Part shown: piece after piece, positions 35,101 to 47,863 of the stretch
Numbering within the stretch: the first letter of the stretch is position 1
Layout: each line of letters starts with the position of its first letter
Source of the DNA: Erigeron canadensis
Taxonomy: Eukaryota > Streptophyta > Magnoliopsida > Asterales > Asteraceae
NCBI RefSeq assembly: GCF_010389155.1
Contig: NC_057761.1
Span: forward strand, 58,836,587-58,900,586
DNA: 64,000 bases
Direction: 5' to 3'
The notes under the pieces: generated by a model
Databases searched by the model: none
What the model was told of the DNA's origin: nothing
The model's input: only the letters and a program-made list of their open reading frames with translations
Translations under genes and position numbers: made by a program

Positions 35101-38100
35101 AATATTAATATAAGTACATGAGGATATTGACTAGTGGTTACGATTTTGACCTACTTGATTTCTGAATGGGTATCAACTTGTGTTAGGTTTTAATATGTGA
35201 TGAGTCAAAACAGTAGATACAACAAAAGTAGCTAAACAGAAAACGGCTCAAACATCGCCCAAAGTACATTTTAGATTTATATATAGCCTCCTAAATCATT
35301 TTATTCAAAAATCTACATTACTATTTAATATTATATAGATAATAATCTTTTCCACAATCCTATTTGAGGGACTAAATATTTATAAGAAGCTAAAAAGTGT
35401 GGACAAAAGGGGGCTACCTGGAGGGCTCGACGAGCTAACTGAGTGGAACGAATTCTGCGTGCAATGCTTGAAACTCGCTCACGTGCAAAAGAATCATCAA
35501 GAACTGAATCACCGCCTACTGCTCGCACTGCAGCGGACATTGCGGCTGCCTCCCTGCTTCCAGCATTTGGAATAGATGATATAAGGGTAGCTTCTAACTC
35601 CTTCCATTTCCGTTCTTCCTTTTCTAGAAGCGCTTTTCTCCTCTCTTTACCCCTGCCTTCCTCTTCACGCCTCTGCATCAAGATTTCTTCTTCCATCTCT
35701 TTCTCTCTTAGATAACTAAACACTCAAAAAATAATAATGATGTCAGATTGTCAGCCAAAATATCTTTTTTTTAATCAATATGAAAGGACGGATCCTTACC
35801 TCTCTTGTATAATTTCAAACTGCCTACGGTCTTCTGGCATCCATTTCTTGATCTTTTTAGCACTTAAATCTGAAAACCCGATACTATCAAGAAAGAGTCT
35901 TAGACGAACCTCATCCTGTAACAAAAACAAGAAACATTCAAATACAGAATATCCGTGCATGTGCACACAACTCTCAGATTTACCACACGAGAATAGTACG
36001 AATCGTGTTTACCTGCACACGTTCAGCCTTGGCGGTCAAACCGAGCAAAAGAAGCAAATAACCACCAAATTTATCCCACATGTATACCCATTCAGTATCA
36101 ATTGCTTCTTCTAAGGCTAATATCCGTGCATGTGCACACATTTCTCTTCTATAACCTATATCATTGGTTGAATCATGTTGAAACAATATCCCGTGCTTTA
36201 TCTTGCGGATAATGGATCCTGCAGCTAGTTCTTCGTTTTTCAAACGATCTCTTAATTTCATGACATCCGCTCTTGGGAGCACAAAATTTCCTGCCCTGTC
36301 ACGTGTGACAGCAGGGTCCCCAACTAAAAGAGCCGCCGAACTAGCAGACCTCTGTGGAGCTGAATAAGTTCCTGACAGTGCATTTCTGGTCTGCATTGGG
36401 GATCAAACAAACTCGGATTACACAAGTCCTAGGTAATTGATATTCACAACTTTGAAATATAATTGTAGATCGAAATATACCTTGGTAGCAGATCGAGAGA
36501 TTGCTTGGATGACAGTGTCCTTACTGAGAAAGTGTACAGCATCCTCCATCATCTACAAATAGAAAGAAACGCTTTTAACAACAAAAAAGATCAGTGTAGA
36601 TTTTTCAGTATGTGTAATTGGTTATGAATGGTCAAACCTCGAGAGTCAAACATGGTCGAGAAACAGCAAAACCAAATGATACAACAAGTGTAATTGCTGA
36701 CACAGCTGCTCCAGCAAACGGTGGATATATTACTAAGCTTGCAACAACACCCCATCCTTCGATTGCCAGCGCAATCCCGTAAAGGACAATGAAAGCAACA
36801 CTGTTGATGAATAAATATAAAATGAGGTTCAACAATAACGAGTGTGGATGGACCATATTGACAAAGAAAAGTATTTAAGATATGCAAATTGGAGATTCCA
36901 ACAAACCTGACGTTTTTCCCACAATCTGCATGAGCATCATATACATATACAGGCAGCACTCGTGGAGAATATACAACAATAGGAGGTGAGAGAAGAACCT
37001 GAGGAAATAATTTTTTCATTGAAGTATTAAAGAAAATGTATAATACTGGAAGTTTTAATATGATTGTAAATAATACTTACAGTTAATGCCCTGCCAGCCA
37101 GAAGAAACAAAAATGAAAAGTACCCAACAGAGGCTCCAACAAAAAATCTGCCTGTAATTGTATAAAAAGATGCGTCATTAAAAAGCAATAAAATATTAAA
37201 AGTAATAACTACAAAAACTATATTTACCTTGACGCCAACCAACAACAAGTGCAGCCAGGGCCAATAGAAATGCGAGAAAAGAAACGAAGACCATTTGCAT
37301 TCTGGTTAAGTAGAAGTTATTTGAAGCCCAGAAATGGATAATACCGATGGCTAAAACAATCAGGAGAAGAAGTAGGAGAAAAGATGCCCCTATCTGTAGT
37401 CAATTAAAACAAATATTCGAGTTAATACAAAGCTTATATTCCACCAAGTGGTACACATGTAAGTGTTAAAATTACCGTCCATGGATCGATTATGACTATA
37501 ACTGCTGATATTGCACTAAGAAGCAGAAGAAGACCAATTATTACAAACACATAAACACCTCGCGAAAGTCTCCAGTTGTCATCCTTCCTGCAAATTAATT
37601 CACACGTCACATAAAGCACTTATAATTCATTATGCATGTAAGACTATATATTTATAAGGGGAATATGTGGATCTTTTACCATTTAAGCAAACCAGAACAA
37701 AGAGACAGTAAAGCCGGAATGCACACCAATGGAAGTAATGCAGCTAGAAAATCGGCCTTCTCTGGAACACTGTCTTTTCTAGAATTCACAACCTCCAGAT
37801 ACGATGCACCACAAAATGCAACAAGGACAACTGTAGAAAACAGGAATGTGAAACCGAAAATTAATAAATAGCGGTTTGATTTTATAACTCGTACATTGTT
37901 ATTATTCTCACCTGAAAATATAGCAACACATATAGCTGAAGACGGAGAGAAACGGTATGTGGCAAACCATGATGCAATTGGTAACAGGCCGGTAACTAAC
38001 AAAGCAATCACAGATGCCATGGCCCACCCAAGGTAAACTGATGATGCATATGGTGATTTTATACTGTTCTGACCACCTGCCCAACCCTTGTAGCCTAGAT

Positions 38101-41100
38101 CCTCCAATGGTTTTGCAGAGACTATTGCACCGAGAGATAACACTGATCCAACAAATATTGATATGCAGATCGATAGAACAACACCCTGATAAAATTAAAT
38201 TGTTCATATGCCATGATTATTGCATAACCAAAAACTTGTAAAACTATTATAAAGAGAGAAGAAGAGAAAGGTAACTTACCTCTTTCATCCAGAAAGAACG
38301 ATAATTTCCTACTTGACCTCCATAGTCATCTCTTGATACCCAAAACCGATATCCATTACGGATCCATATAGGAATAGCGACAGAAAGGCATGCAACCATG
38401 AGTGGAATGGTCAAAGACAAACCGAGGAGAACAGATGACTTGCTGCAAATTATCATGCATTATTAGTAATCAAATTCGTACTACGTTAGATAACATTAAA
38501 TGCAGAAAATTTAATAGAAAAAAAAAAACCATTGAAAATACCTCAAGAAAGACAGCAGAAGGCCGACACAAGTGCTCAGTAGCCATGCAATAATACCATA
38601 CTGAAAATCCATTACCGTTTTTAAAAAAAAATTCAACCACAGAGCTAAAAACAATGAACATAAACAAAAATATAAAAAAGTAACGCATTATTATAAGAGT
38701 ACAGCTACATGATAACAGTATACCTTTCTGGGTTTTGACGTCATAACCATGTCTTCAGCTTGTAGTGAGCGAAGAAAAGCCATAATGGAACAAATAACGA
38801 GGGATAATAGAAACACAGCACAACCAAATTCAAACTGCATGCATTTTGCCGATTTGATTACAAAGATGATATAACAATTAACACTAAAGATTTTGGATTG
38901 CAAACATTTGACCCTACATACCTGTTGGTGTGTTGCACCGATGACTTCAACAGTTTTCGGTCGAAATTGGCCCACAATTACGGTTTCGACAATAAAGACA
39001 AAACTGAATAGGACCCACGCCCGCTCAGGGGTACAAGCAACATGATGAAAAAGAAGTCTGAATATTCTAAGCCATTTTTCCAGTCCACGAACCCTAAGTT
39101 CCTCAGACAACGATATTTGATTAGGCAAATCATTGTTGACATCACTCGACTCATTAATCATAACCTCGTTATTGTCACGATGATCTCTATCTGCATCTAA
39201 ACTACTCCTCTGCAACAGTGCAAGAATCGTTGGATCCAACCCGTTTTCCTTCAGCATAACAGCAAAATTTGGGTCTAAACCTTTATCTTGCAATAAATTA
39301 GTCAACTCAATATCTCCAGCCCTGGCTCTCCTCTTCAATAGAGATGTGATCCTCGGGTCATTCAACTTTTCTTGAAACGCCAAAGCTAAATTCGAATCCA
39401 AGACTTGTTGATTAGCCGAGATCGATTCGTTAGACTCGCACCCTTGGCTTTCAAGCCCGCTACTAGAACAAACCATCAACGAGCAAGGCTGTTCACTATT
39501 TCTTTCCATGTATGATGACGGGCCAACTCCAGCCTCTTGAACAACCGATCGGCAAGAGCTACTACGCAAGGCTAAACTAGGTCTTCCGCTATCTAAGCTT
39601 CTCTCACTGTTGACTCCCTCCACATGATTCCAACTGTTCGGGTCACCCATGCAATGTGCACTATTACCAAGGTGTCCTGTTTCGGCACTACTACTACGGC
39701 AAACCTCTGATGAGCTAGACGAACTGATCTGTTCTTTTCTACGGAAACCCTCTCGTAAACGAATCACCGTACTTTGCAAGGCATCTCGTCTTGCAGCCAG
39801 TGGGTTAGTAACAGATAAGTGACGTGTCACAGCTGCACCGAGTAAAACAGACCCTACAATTGCATAACTGATACAGTGGCCAAGATACCTATCCATAACC
39901 AGAAAACGACATCATTAACAAATATAATTAAACTCATTGATAAGTGCAACTAATTCTAACAGGGGGAGAGAGAAGGAGAGACAGACAGACAGACCAGTAA
40001 TGAACACCAAAGCAGATCAAGAATACACGAGATGTGCCAGCAACAAAGAGGGCTATAACACGACTTTGAAGAAGCTCGAACCCGTATAAACAGGCGCCCA
40101 TGTTCCAGTCTAAAAAAGATTAAATTCAATGGATTTGAAACAAAACATAAAGCCGCCTGAAATATTTCGAATTACTATTTTAATATATACCAAGGATTAT
40201 AACAGCAGCTGATGTAATAGCCCCAAGCCAATTGGACTCCTTAGCAGTTAAACCATACAATATAGAATATACTAGAAGTACAAGAAGTGAGCAGAAGTAA
40301 AGAAGCCCAAGGTGTGACACCCTGCAAGAATCATAAAACTATTAAGAAAATAATGCTTAAGAGATTAGTAAATATGCAATCTTTATTATTCAAAGTCTAT
40401 GCAAATCTATAACTGGACATATCTTACAGAAAAGATAAGATGAAACTTCTGATAATTCGCATTATTAGTTATCCTATCTAACACAGTAACTATTCATAGA
40501 AAGGTTCAGAAGTTTTAGACAAAGTTTTCCTGGTCAAACTGATTCGTACCAAAATGACCCATTACCCTCCCAAACCAAATACGGATACTTTGATGAGCAT
40601 CCCACTTTTTTCAAGGTTTAACTAGGGTACTTGCCTTCTAGACTGTCTAGGGTATAAGTCATTCGGATCTGGTGGTTCGTGTAAACATGCAACTGGACCA
40701 ACTTCAATACAGTCGGAATAAGCAAATTTGTATGCACTTCGGACATATTCATCAACATCCAAACCGTTGCCTGTAAAAATGCAAACCCAAAAAATACAAT
40801 AAATATAGCAAATCACAAAAGCAAATACTTACTAAAATCATCTCAAAACAGCCTACCATTAAAGACCATTCTGCAAATGAAGAGCATATTGATTGCTAAA
40901 GCAATTGCCGACACTCCAAAGAAGAATCCTGAAGGTGAGTACCGCTGTGGAGCAGTAGAACCAGCTGTGACATAAACTGCACACAGTTCGTACGCACATA
41001 GCAGTGCAACAGCTAGAAGTAAAAGAGCAGCAACAGCCCCTATTTCAAGAATATACTATATCATTTCTACCCTTTCATAACTTTCTTAGCTGAAAGCAAA

Positions 41101-41727
41101 ATAGAGATAGTCGAGAACTACGTACTCGAGCTTTGCCATTGTGTTCTCCACCAAAGCATGATCGAATAAAACGCCAAAAGAAGAGCTGTTCCAGCCATTA
41201 TGACTGCCAACCCGATGATATCTCGACCAAGAATTAAAATCAACCAACATCCCCATGTGATTAAAACTACAATAGGTGAAATTACAGCCAGCCATGCACA
41301 TAGTGAAAGAAAACCACATACTATTCCCAACTGAGGCCCTTGTAAGAAACTTGGCCATTTTCTAGCATATATCCAACTGTAAAAGAATAGCATCGATAAC
41401 TTTAATACTTGGTTTCCAAAGAACTACAGGAACTATTCAAGAACGTATTCATTGCGGTCATGTTGAGTTCATAATGCAAGAAAAAACTATACTTGCAGTA
41501 TACAGTACTTAAAGTCGATTGAGCCTAAGCTGCAACTAATATGCTAGCAAAAACTATCCATTAAAGTAGCATATTCTAAATTGTAAATGGAGAATGAGGT
41601 ACCTATATATCCGCCACGGCCGCCAATTAACTGCCCAAAGTATCGAAAAAGAAGCCACCCCCAAAACAGCGAAAAGGGTTCCTGAAATTATGCACGCCAA
41701 CATTACATCCTTATCATCCCCATCCAT
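32162..41727 (-). CDS. DEK1: DEK1 phytocalpain (calpain-type cysteine protease), complete coding region
   Basis: Plasma-membrane calpain controlling epidermal/aleurone fate and development. Modelled in 28 exons: 41727-41603, 41376-41126, 41039-40857, 40770-40635, 40321-40191, 40109-39995, 39888-38922, 38834-38724, 38600-38542, 38442-38280, 38185-37912, 37830-37680, 37587-37476, 37390-37228, 37151-37081, 36998-36907, 36800-36638, 36552-36481, 36390-36013, 35915-35800, 35715-35418, 35090-34771, 34606-34255, 34171-33746, 33661-33533, 33453-32935, 32794-32558, 32467-32162. Phases agree throughout; total 2139 aa, matching the family (about 2150). Residues 1-1113: multi-pass membrane region with a hydrophilic loop in exon 7 (Ser-rich after GFRRKEQ). 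1114-1377: charged linker. 1378-1601: laminin-G-like. Calpain core with Cys1749 (LGDCWFLSA), His1907 (QGHAYS), Asn1927 (RNPWANE). 1960-2139: C2-like domain, ending TLEAL. All three catalytic residues are present, so it is probably functional. Oddities: a GC donor after exon 4 and an ambiguous exon-14 acceptor. Confidence 0.96.
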
Positions 41728-42450
41728 GGCTTCTTTTCCCCCTTTCTCTATTAACCTTCAACTAAACAACACAATATCCAAATAAAGATACAAAAACATA
41801 TTTCAACACACAATTAACCTAAAGATATGCATACATACATACACATATATATATATTTCTATACGTATATGTATACTTGAAACAAACCAGTAAAAAGCTC
41901 ATACCTTTACTTGAACGAACTGATTTTAAGTGCCACAAACATCATGATAACTTCAAAGGGGGCAAAATTCAGCTATTAGAAAACTAGGGTTTACTATATA
42001 GATATTTAGCACCAAAATGCAATAATCAAGCACAAACTCAAGAAATTAGGGTTTTCAAGAATGTATGAAAAGATGACTTTAAACACATCAAGTTTAAATT
42101 TTTCTTATAGATTCAGAGACCCTTTTGGATTTGGTTAGAACCCTCTATTTACACACAGTTCGCACTCAAACACACAGTGAAAAAAATGATAGCTTTTTTT
42201 TTTGGTAAAAAGATTGGGAAGAGAGAGAGTCTGTGGATAGTGGTTTTGTAAATAATGATAAAATAACAGCAGCTGTATATGCTTGTCCTTGAGAGATGTA
42301 TTGTTGAGATGATGAAATGGAAGGTGAGAACACGCGCCAATAAGAAGTGAGGGATGGGTTTTGACTGGGGATTTAATTGGTGCGCGTTGATTTTGTAATG
42401 GAGATGCGCGTGGAGATGTTGGATAATGGAGACACATTTGGTCTTATTTT
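41728..42450 (-). promoter_or_regulatory. DEK1 5' UTR and promoter region
   Basis: Upstream of the DEK1 ATG there is a possible 5' UTR intron: donor AAAG|GTATGAG at 41904 and acceptor GTTTAG at 41763-41764 (minus strand). Above it lies CT/GA-rich sequence typical of plant 5' leaders. The ORFs at 42135-42437 are probably non-coding leader or promoter. No TATA box was assigned. Confidence 0.45.
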
Positions 42451-44189
42451 TACTAATTAATTACTTGGAAAAAAATCCGGTTTTCAGGAGGTCAAGTGGA
42501 AAAGTGTTGATTATAATTCTATAAAAAGTTGAAAAAGTAAAGGGTCCCATACGAAAATTTTGTCAAACTTGATGGTTAGTGATTGAAAATTTTGTGTTTG
42601 TATTATTGGGTTTAAATTGGAATTTAGGGTTTGAAGCCTGTTGGGCTGGACTATACATGGTGAGAGGATGCCCAATTACTATGTTGTGATATTTTCCTTT
42701 AATGATTTTTATCATTTTATGATCAAGAAATCATGAGACAGATGAAGCCATGAAGGCATGAAGCTTTTATGGTTTGTCCAGACATTGATTTTACTTTTGA
42801 TAACTTTGAGCACATTTTCAAGTTATGCAGCTAAATATTATCTAGTAGTATAGATTGTTTTTCTAAGTTTTTTGTGGGTATTGAATTTCATATATATTAT
42901 ATATACACGCATCTTCAAGACAAACAAGTCTATGTAGTCACTTATTTAGCTCAAAGCTAATAAAAAAGGTTACACTTTTGACAAGTATGCTTCTTGCTTT
43001 CTCTAAATGTCAAATTGAAAACAACTTTGTTCTATTTGTTGTATGTGTCAGACTAAGCTAAGTTGAGAACATTGAGAGATAAAGGTGAATGACAATATAA
43101 CACCAATAAAAATTTATAAAAGAATTATGTATCTACGTATTATATTGTTATCTTAATATAATCACGGCGAAAACTCTTAGAAGAAAGGTATAAGCCAACA
43201 ACAACTTTTCATACTACATAAATGTAGTTATTTGCTTTCAACTAATATGATTATAAATTAATGCTTTAATCTTTAACTACTTAGCTAAATAATCATTTTA
43301 CTTTTTTTTGAATAAGTATTAAAACAAACTTATCTTGTAGTCACATAACTATAAATGTCTCCAACACTAGAACTTACTCCTTATATTTAGTTAACTCCAA
43401 TGTCGTAAACAACTCTTCAAAAAACATGTTGGTGGTGGCAACAATATAGTAATGGTTGGGGGAACAGATGGAGATGGTGGTGGCAACAGGTGGTGTCGGT
43501 TGTATGATAATGGGGTCGGCAACTGTTGGTGACGGTGGCGGCAATAAGTAGTGTATGTGATTGCTATAAAAGGGATACTGTAGTGATTTTAAGAGTTGAG
43601 TGATAGATATAAATATTTCATCAAGAGTATTTGTGGTACATCAATATGGAAATGAGAGGGTACGGGCCTACGGGGTCAGTTTGGTAGTTTAAATCATCAT
43701 TTGAGATATAAAAGGGATGTTTGTTTAAATAAAAAAAAAACCATAGATATAGATAGATATATGTCTAATGGGATAGGGTCTGGGTGAGTTTTTCTCTCCA
43801 GAAACTTGGGCAATAGGATTTTTAATCTAAAGGTTTAAACGGAGAATGTATTTGGCAATGTGCTTTCTAGCGTGAGCCCACTAAAACAACGTCAGTTATA
43901 CCTCTCGATATTTGCGAGTAATTTATAGCGTAAAAGAAAAATTGTCTAACGGAATGGTTTATTGGTAGTCTTTTGAGTTTAAACTAATCGAAACTTATAT
44001 AAAAACAAAACCATATGTATTTTAAAAAAATAAATTAAGAAGCCCAAAACCATATGTTTTATATTCCTATCAATTCATGATTCACGCACTCGAAGCGGCC
44101 CATGAATGAATGACATAAGAAAACCAAATTTCATAATACAATCATACCTAAACCCTCTAGTTTTTCAACCAATACCTGCTGGAAAAAAA
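42451..44189. other. Intergenic between DEK1 and the F-box cluster
   Basis: At about 43400-43765 a block of GGTGGTGGCAACA-type repeats ending TAGATATAGATAGATATATG may be a minus-strand Helitron related to family 3; its ends are unclear. 43950-44040 matches 51900-51990, marking the shared F-box promoter region. No genes were recognised. Confidence 0.4.
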
Positions 44190-44605
44190 ATGTTAACAAA
44201 AACATAAAAACTCAAACCCGAGATCAACTTGTATAATCACACATACCTTTTGAAATCCAAGAGGAAATCATCAAAAAACTCCCTGTCAAATTGTTGATCC
44301 GATTCACATCAGTTTCAAAAACATGGAAGTCTTTCATTCATAGCTCCAAGTTCATTATTGGTCACAGCCTAATTCAGCCGCAAAATCTACTCGTAAGTTA
44401 TTATGATGTAAAAATTTTCAAGGAGAAGTATGTGTCGATTGTTGATGACGAGACTTAGACTACATGGTATGAGGCCTTCTCATGGAGAGGGGTCTTTGGC
44501 CACATGGCTCCATGTCATCATGGTGGGCATTCTTAAAAAATAGGGGTGTGAGACATTTGAGTTAGTGAGGTCTTTTGTCATGCGTCATGAAGTAATGATT
44601 AGTTA

Positions 44606-44691
<86 letters not shown>
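44606..44691. repeat. (ATT)n microsatellite
   Basis: About 28 uninterrupted units inside the Harbinger element, close to its left end. Confidence 0.95.
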
Positions 44692-44789
44692 CATTTTATA
44701 AACTACATATTACAAAAAACATTTAAAAAAAAGTTCATACATATAAAATACAAATTAAGTTCCATTACATAAATATAAAAGACTAATCC

Positions 44790-46586
44790 TCATCATCGCT
44801 AACGAATTCATTAAGGTCGGGCACAAGTTCATCTTGTCGCGAACGGGGTCATCCATACTTGATCCACTAGATCCGCCATGAGCATGTTGTTGGTTTCTCT
44901 ACTTTTGATCGCATGCAAGTTCTCGATCCGTTGCTCCATGGGAGTTTCTTGTGTCCAGTACTCCGGGTCTAAAGAAGGGTCTTCCGGGTCGTAGTCTTGA
45001 CAGAAAGCTTTGTCCTCGTCCTATAAAATAATGTTATGTAGGATGATACAAGTGTAGATCACGGATTGCATCTTTTCTTTGTCCCAATACCGTGCAGGAT
45101 TACTAATAACCTTCCACCTCTTCTTCAGTACACCAAACGCTCTTTCAATATCATTTCTTGCCGATTCTTGATTCTTCTTAAAAACTTTCTTTTGTTGTCA
45201 ATTAGGTTGGTAAAAGTCTTGACGAAAATTGCATACTTCGGGTAGATGTCATCTCCCAAATAGTATCCGGTCTCGTAAAAGTTGTCATTTGCATAAAAAG
45301 AAGTTACAAAATAATAATAAATGAACCAATTATAGATAGTACACTTAATATAAACAAAAGAACGAATTTAAATAATGTACTTTAAAACTAACCTGTAGGA
45401 GCCAAACCGGATATAAGCTCCTCAAGAACAGGCGAGGCTTCAAAACCATTAATGTCGTTGTTGGACCCCTGCATCCCAAAGTATGCATTCCAAATCCACA
45501 AATCATAAGACGCAACTGCCTGAAGCATCAACGACGGTTTCCCAATATCACCTCGAGTATGAATGACACACCACGCGTTAGGACACATATCCATGTCCAA
45601 TGCATGCAATCAATGCTCCCAATCATTCCCGGGAAACCATGGCGTTGTTCATGGACCTCGTACATCCATTGGAGATCACTCCAAGTCGGTCTACGTAAGT
45701 AAGTACTACCATATAGTTCCCTTATGCCTATTTATATATAATTACAACTACGTTATAATGTATAAACTATATATAAAATTAAACTACATATAAAATAAAA
45801 GTATAATAAAATATATATAAACTACATATAAATTTAAACTATAATAAAATATATATAAACTACTTATAAAATTTAACTATCTAAACTATAATAAAAGTAT
45901 AACTACGTTATAAAAAATATATATATATATATATAAGCTACATATAAAATTAAACTATCTAAACTATAATAAAAGTATAACTACATTATAAACTATATAT
46001 AAACTATATATAAAATTAAACTAGCTAAAATTATAAAACGTTATGAGTAAAAAATTTGTACCGGTACAAAAGTGTCCTAGTGTGTCACGTGAGGTCCTTT
46101 TTGATATGCCAAAGTTCTCGTCAAATGCGTCAATACTAGTGCCATAAGCCAATTGACGGAGCGCCGATGTACACTTTAACTTGGTTGAGAAACCAAGCTT
46201 CCCTGGCCCATCATATCTTTGTTGGAAAAATGGATACTCGGTTGCCAAATCATCACATATTTGAAGAAATAACCGCTTACTCATACGATAACGCTACCTA
46301 AACATCTTTGCATTGTAAATCGGTTCGTCAACAAAATAGTTACGCATGAGTCGAGCTTCGTCTTCTTAACGCCTACGCACAATAGTAACTCTTCTCTTAA
46401 ACCGCGGTCTTAGAACTTCATCTTCATCATCATCATCATCATTGTCGCGAACGACGTCCAACATAGCATTTACGGCCAACATGGCCGCCTTCGAGATGGC
46501 CGCGTCTAGCTCGGATGAACGCTCGAACTATCGGATGAGCTATCGGTCGAACTCTCGCTTGAAGACAATGGATTGTTGAGATCCAT
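44790..46586 (-). pseudogene. PIF/Harbinger DDE transposase (nuclease), decayed
   Basis: Reading on the minus strand: start MDLNNPLSSSESSTDSSSD, then MSKRLFLQICDDLATEYPFF and LRQLAYGTSIDAFDENFGIS (46284-46040), a probable intron, RRPTWSDLQWMYEVHEQRHG with FPGMIGSIDCMHW (first Asp), LQAVASYDLWIWNAYFG and SNNDING (second Asp), YYLGDDIYPKYAIFVKTF, and DIERAFGVLKKRW (Glu). This is the conserved order of plant Harbinger nucleases, so the DDE residues remain. Breaks: stops after SSVHPS and near the RRR region, a frameshift between CMHWTW and CPNAW, and a stop after CIILHNIIL. Not functional. The family normally works with a Myb-like partner protein, which I did not find in this element. Confidence 0.85.
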
Positions 46587-46867
46587 GAAAATCTAAAGAA
46601 TAAAATGTGGTGCTTTTGAATAAGATATGAGTTAGAATATGGAAGTAATTGGTGAAAATGGTGGGTTTATATACGAAAAAAAGGAGATTAATGGTTTAAG
46701 TAAAAAAAAAAGAAGGAAAAACTTAGTCAAAGGAGCCGTTGGATGCATGAAGAAGAGGAAGGCTCAAAAAACAAGTGCAAATAGTGGGCGTTTGTTTTGG
46801 TCCAGTCACCACCATTTGACTAGCTGGAACGCGACCTCGGGACCATGTAGGCGGCGTTCTGACCGCG

Positions 46868-46878
46868 TTTTTTTTTTT

Positions 46879-46909
<31 letters not shown>
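46868..46909 (+). repeat. T21G21 homopolymer junction
   Basis: Twenty-one T followed directly by twenty-one G, 35 bases inside the right end of the Harbinger element. This makes a minus-strand C21A21 and spurious Gly/Phe ORFs. Confidence 0.95.
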
Positions 46910-47863
46910 TGGGACGCGTGGGGGAAGCCTCACACCACTCGGTCTTACCCCCAACACAAGTCTTCCCTGCCCATTCCCTCATCAGTTGTTCCACTTATCA
47001 AACCACAAAGCACATATGGTAAACGATGTATAGTCGGTAGCTCTCATGGGTTGATTTGCTGCTACGGTTATCATGATGATACAAGGAAAAAGACAGTTGT
47101 TATGTGGAATCCTTATATTAGAAAATCGGTTTCTATTGTTGTGCCTGACCTCGAACCTACGTTTAAATCTGTGGTGGGGTTTGGGGTTTGTCCTCACACT
47201 TTTGAGCCTAAGCTTGTCAATATTAGGTATCGCCTGTGGGCAGATGACAGAGTGACTTTCATCCCGTGGCAAGTTGAGGTTTTCTCATTACGCTCATGGG
47301 CTTGGAGAAGTCCATTATGTGGTACTAACAATTTACCTCGTACATCAATTAAATTTATGGATAACCATGTAGTTGTGGATGGGATTATGTATTGGCTTGA
47401 TTACGATAAGACTGCTATGCAGAAAACATATGCTCTGATTATTTCGTTTGATTTGACGAGTGAGGAATTTGGAGATGTATACTTCCCAGATGGTTTAGCA
47501 ACCGTTTTCAGTGGTTTGTTCATCTCTAAACTGAATGAGTCTCTCGTTGTGCTTAAAACCTATAAAGAGTATGAGAAACGAGTTTTCGTTGTGCTTAAAC
47601 CCTATAAAGAGGATGAGAAACGAGTTTGCGACGTATGGATGATGATGAAACATGGTGTTCCAAAATCATTTACAAAACTATACACTATAAAGGCACCGCA
47701 TCTTTCTGCGTCTACAAGAGTTTTAGGATTTAGGAAGAATGGGGAACCTATAATAAATGCGGATACTGAATACATCAGTAATGGAAATATTGGACCAATC
47801 TTTGTGAACACCTACACGGAAACACTACTTTTGCTTGATGAGTCAGATTCTATTATTCGTTAA

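Larger units (their letters stand above)
44458..46944. mobile_element. PIF/Harbinger transposon inserted in F-box copy 1
   Basis: Left end GACTACATGGTATGAGGC and right end (inverted) GACCGAGTGGTGTGAGGC are imperfect terminal inverted repeats. TTA is present at both junctions (44455-44457 and 46945-46947), and the intact paralogue at 50030 shows the same site uninterrupted (GAGACTTTCCCCCAACAC). The element carries a decayed DDE transposase on the minus strand, an (ATT)n microsatellite and a T21G21 tract. Confidence 0.9.
44190..47863 (+). pseudogene. F-box protein gene, copy 1, split by a transposon
   Basis: The N-terminal part (44190-44457) encodes an F-box (HIPFEIQEEIIKKLPVKLLI, then RFTSVSKTWKSFIHSSKFI) and stops being host sequence at DDET. 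The gene resumes at 46945 after a 2487-bp PIF/Harbinger insertion, with PQHKSSLPIPSS, then GLICCYGYHDD, WNPYIRKSV, and an F-box-associated (FBA-type) C-terminal domain ending NTYTETLLLLDESDSIIR. F-box proteins are substrate receptors of SCF ubiquitin ligases. Besides the insertion, the N-terminus carries a TAA at codon 6 and a 1-base shift relative to copy 2 before the F-box. The C-terminal 270 codons remain open, so decay there is slight. A pseudogene unless an alternative start yields the C-terminal part. Confidence 0.85.

Noticed and set aside
46639..47022. 127-residue ORF with a Gly/Phe run
   Set aside because: Created by the T21G21 tract and spans a transposon-gene junction.
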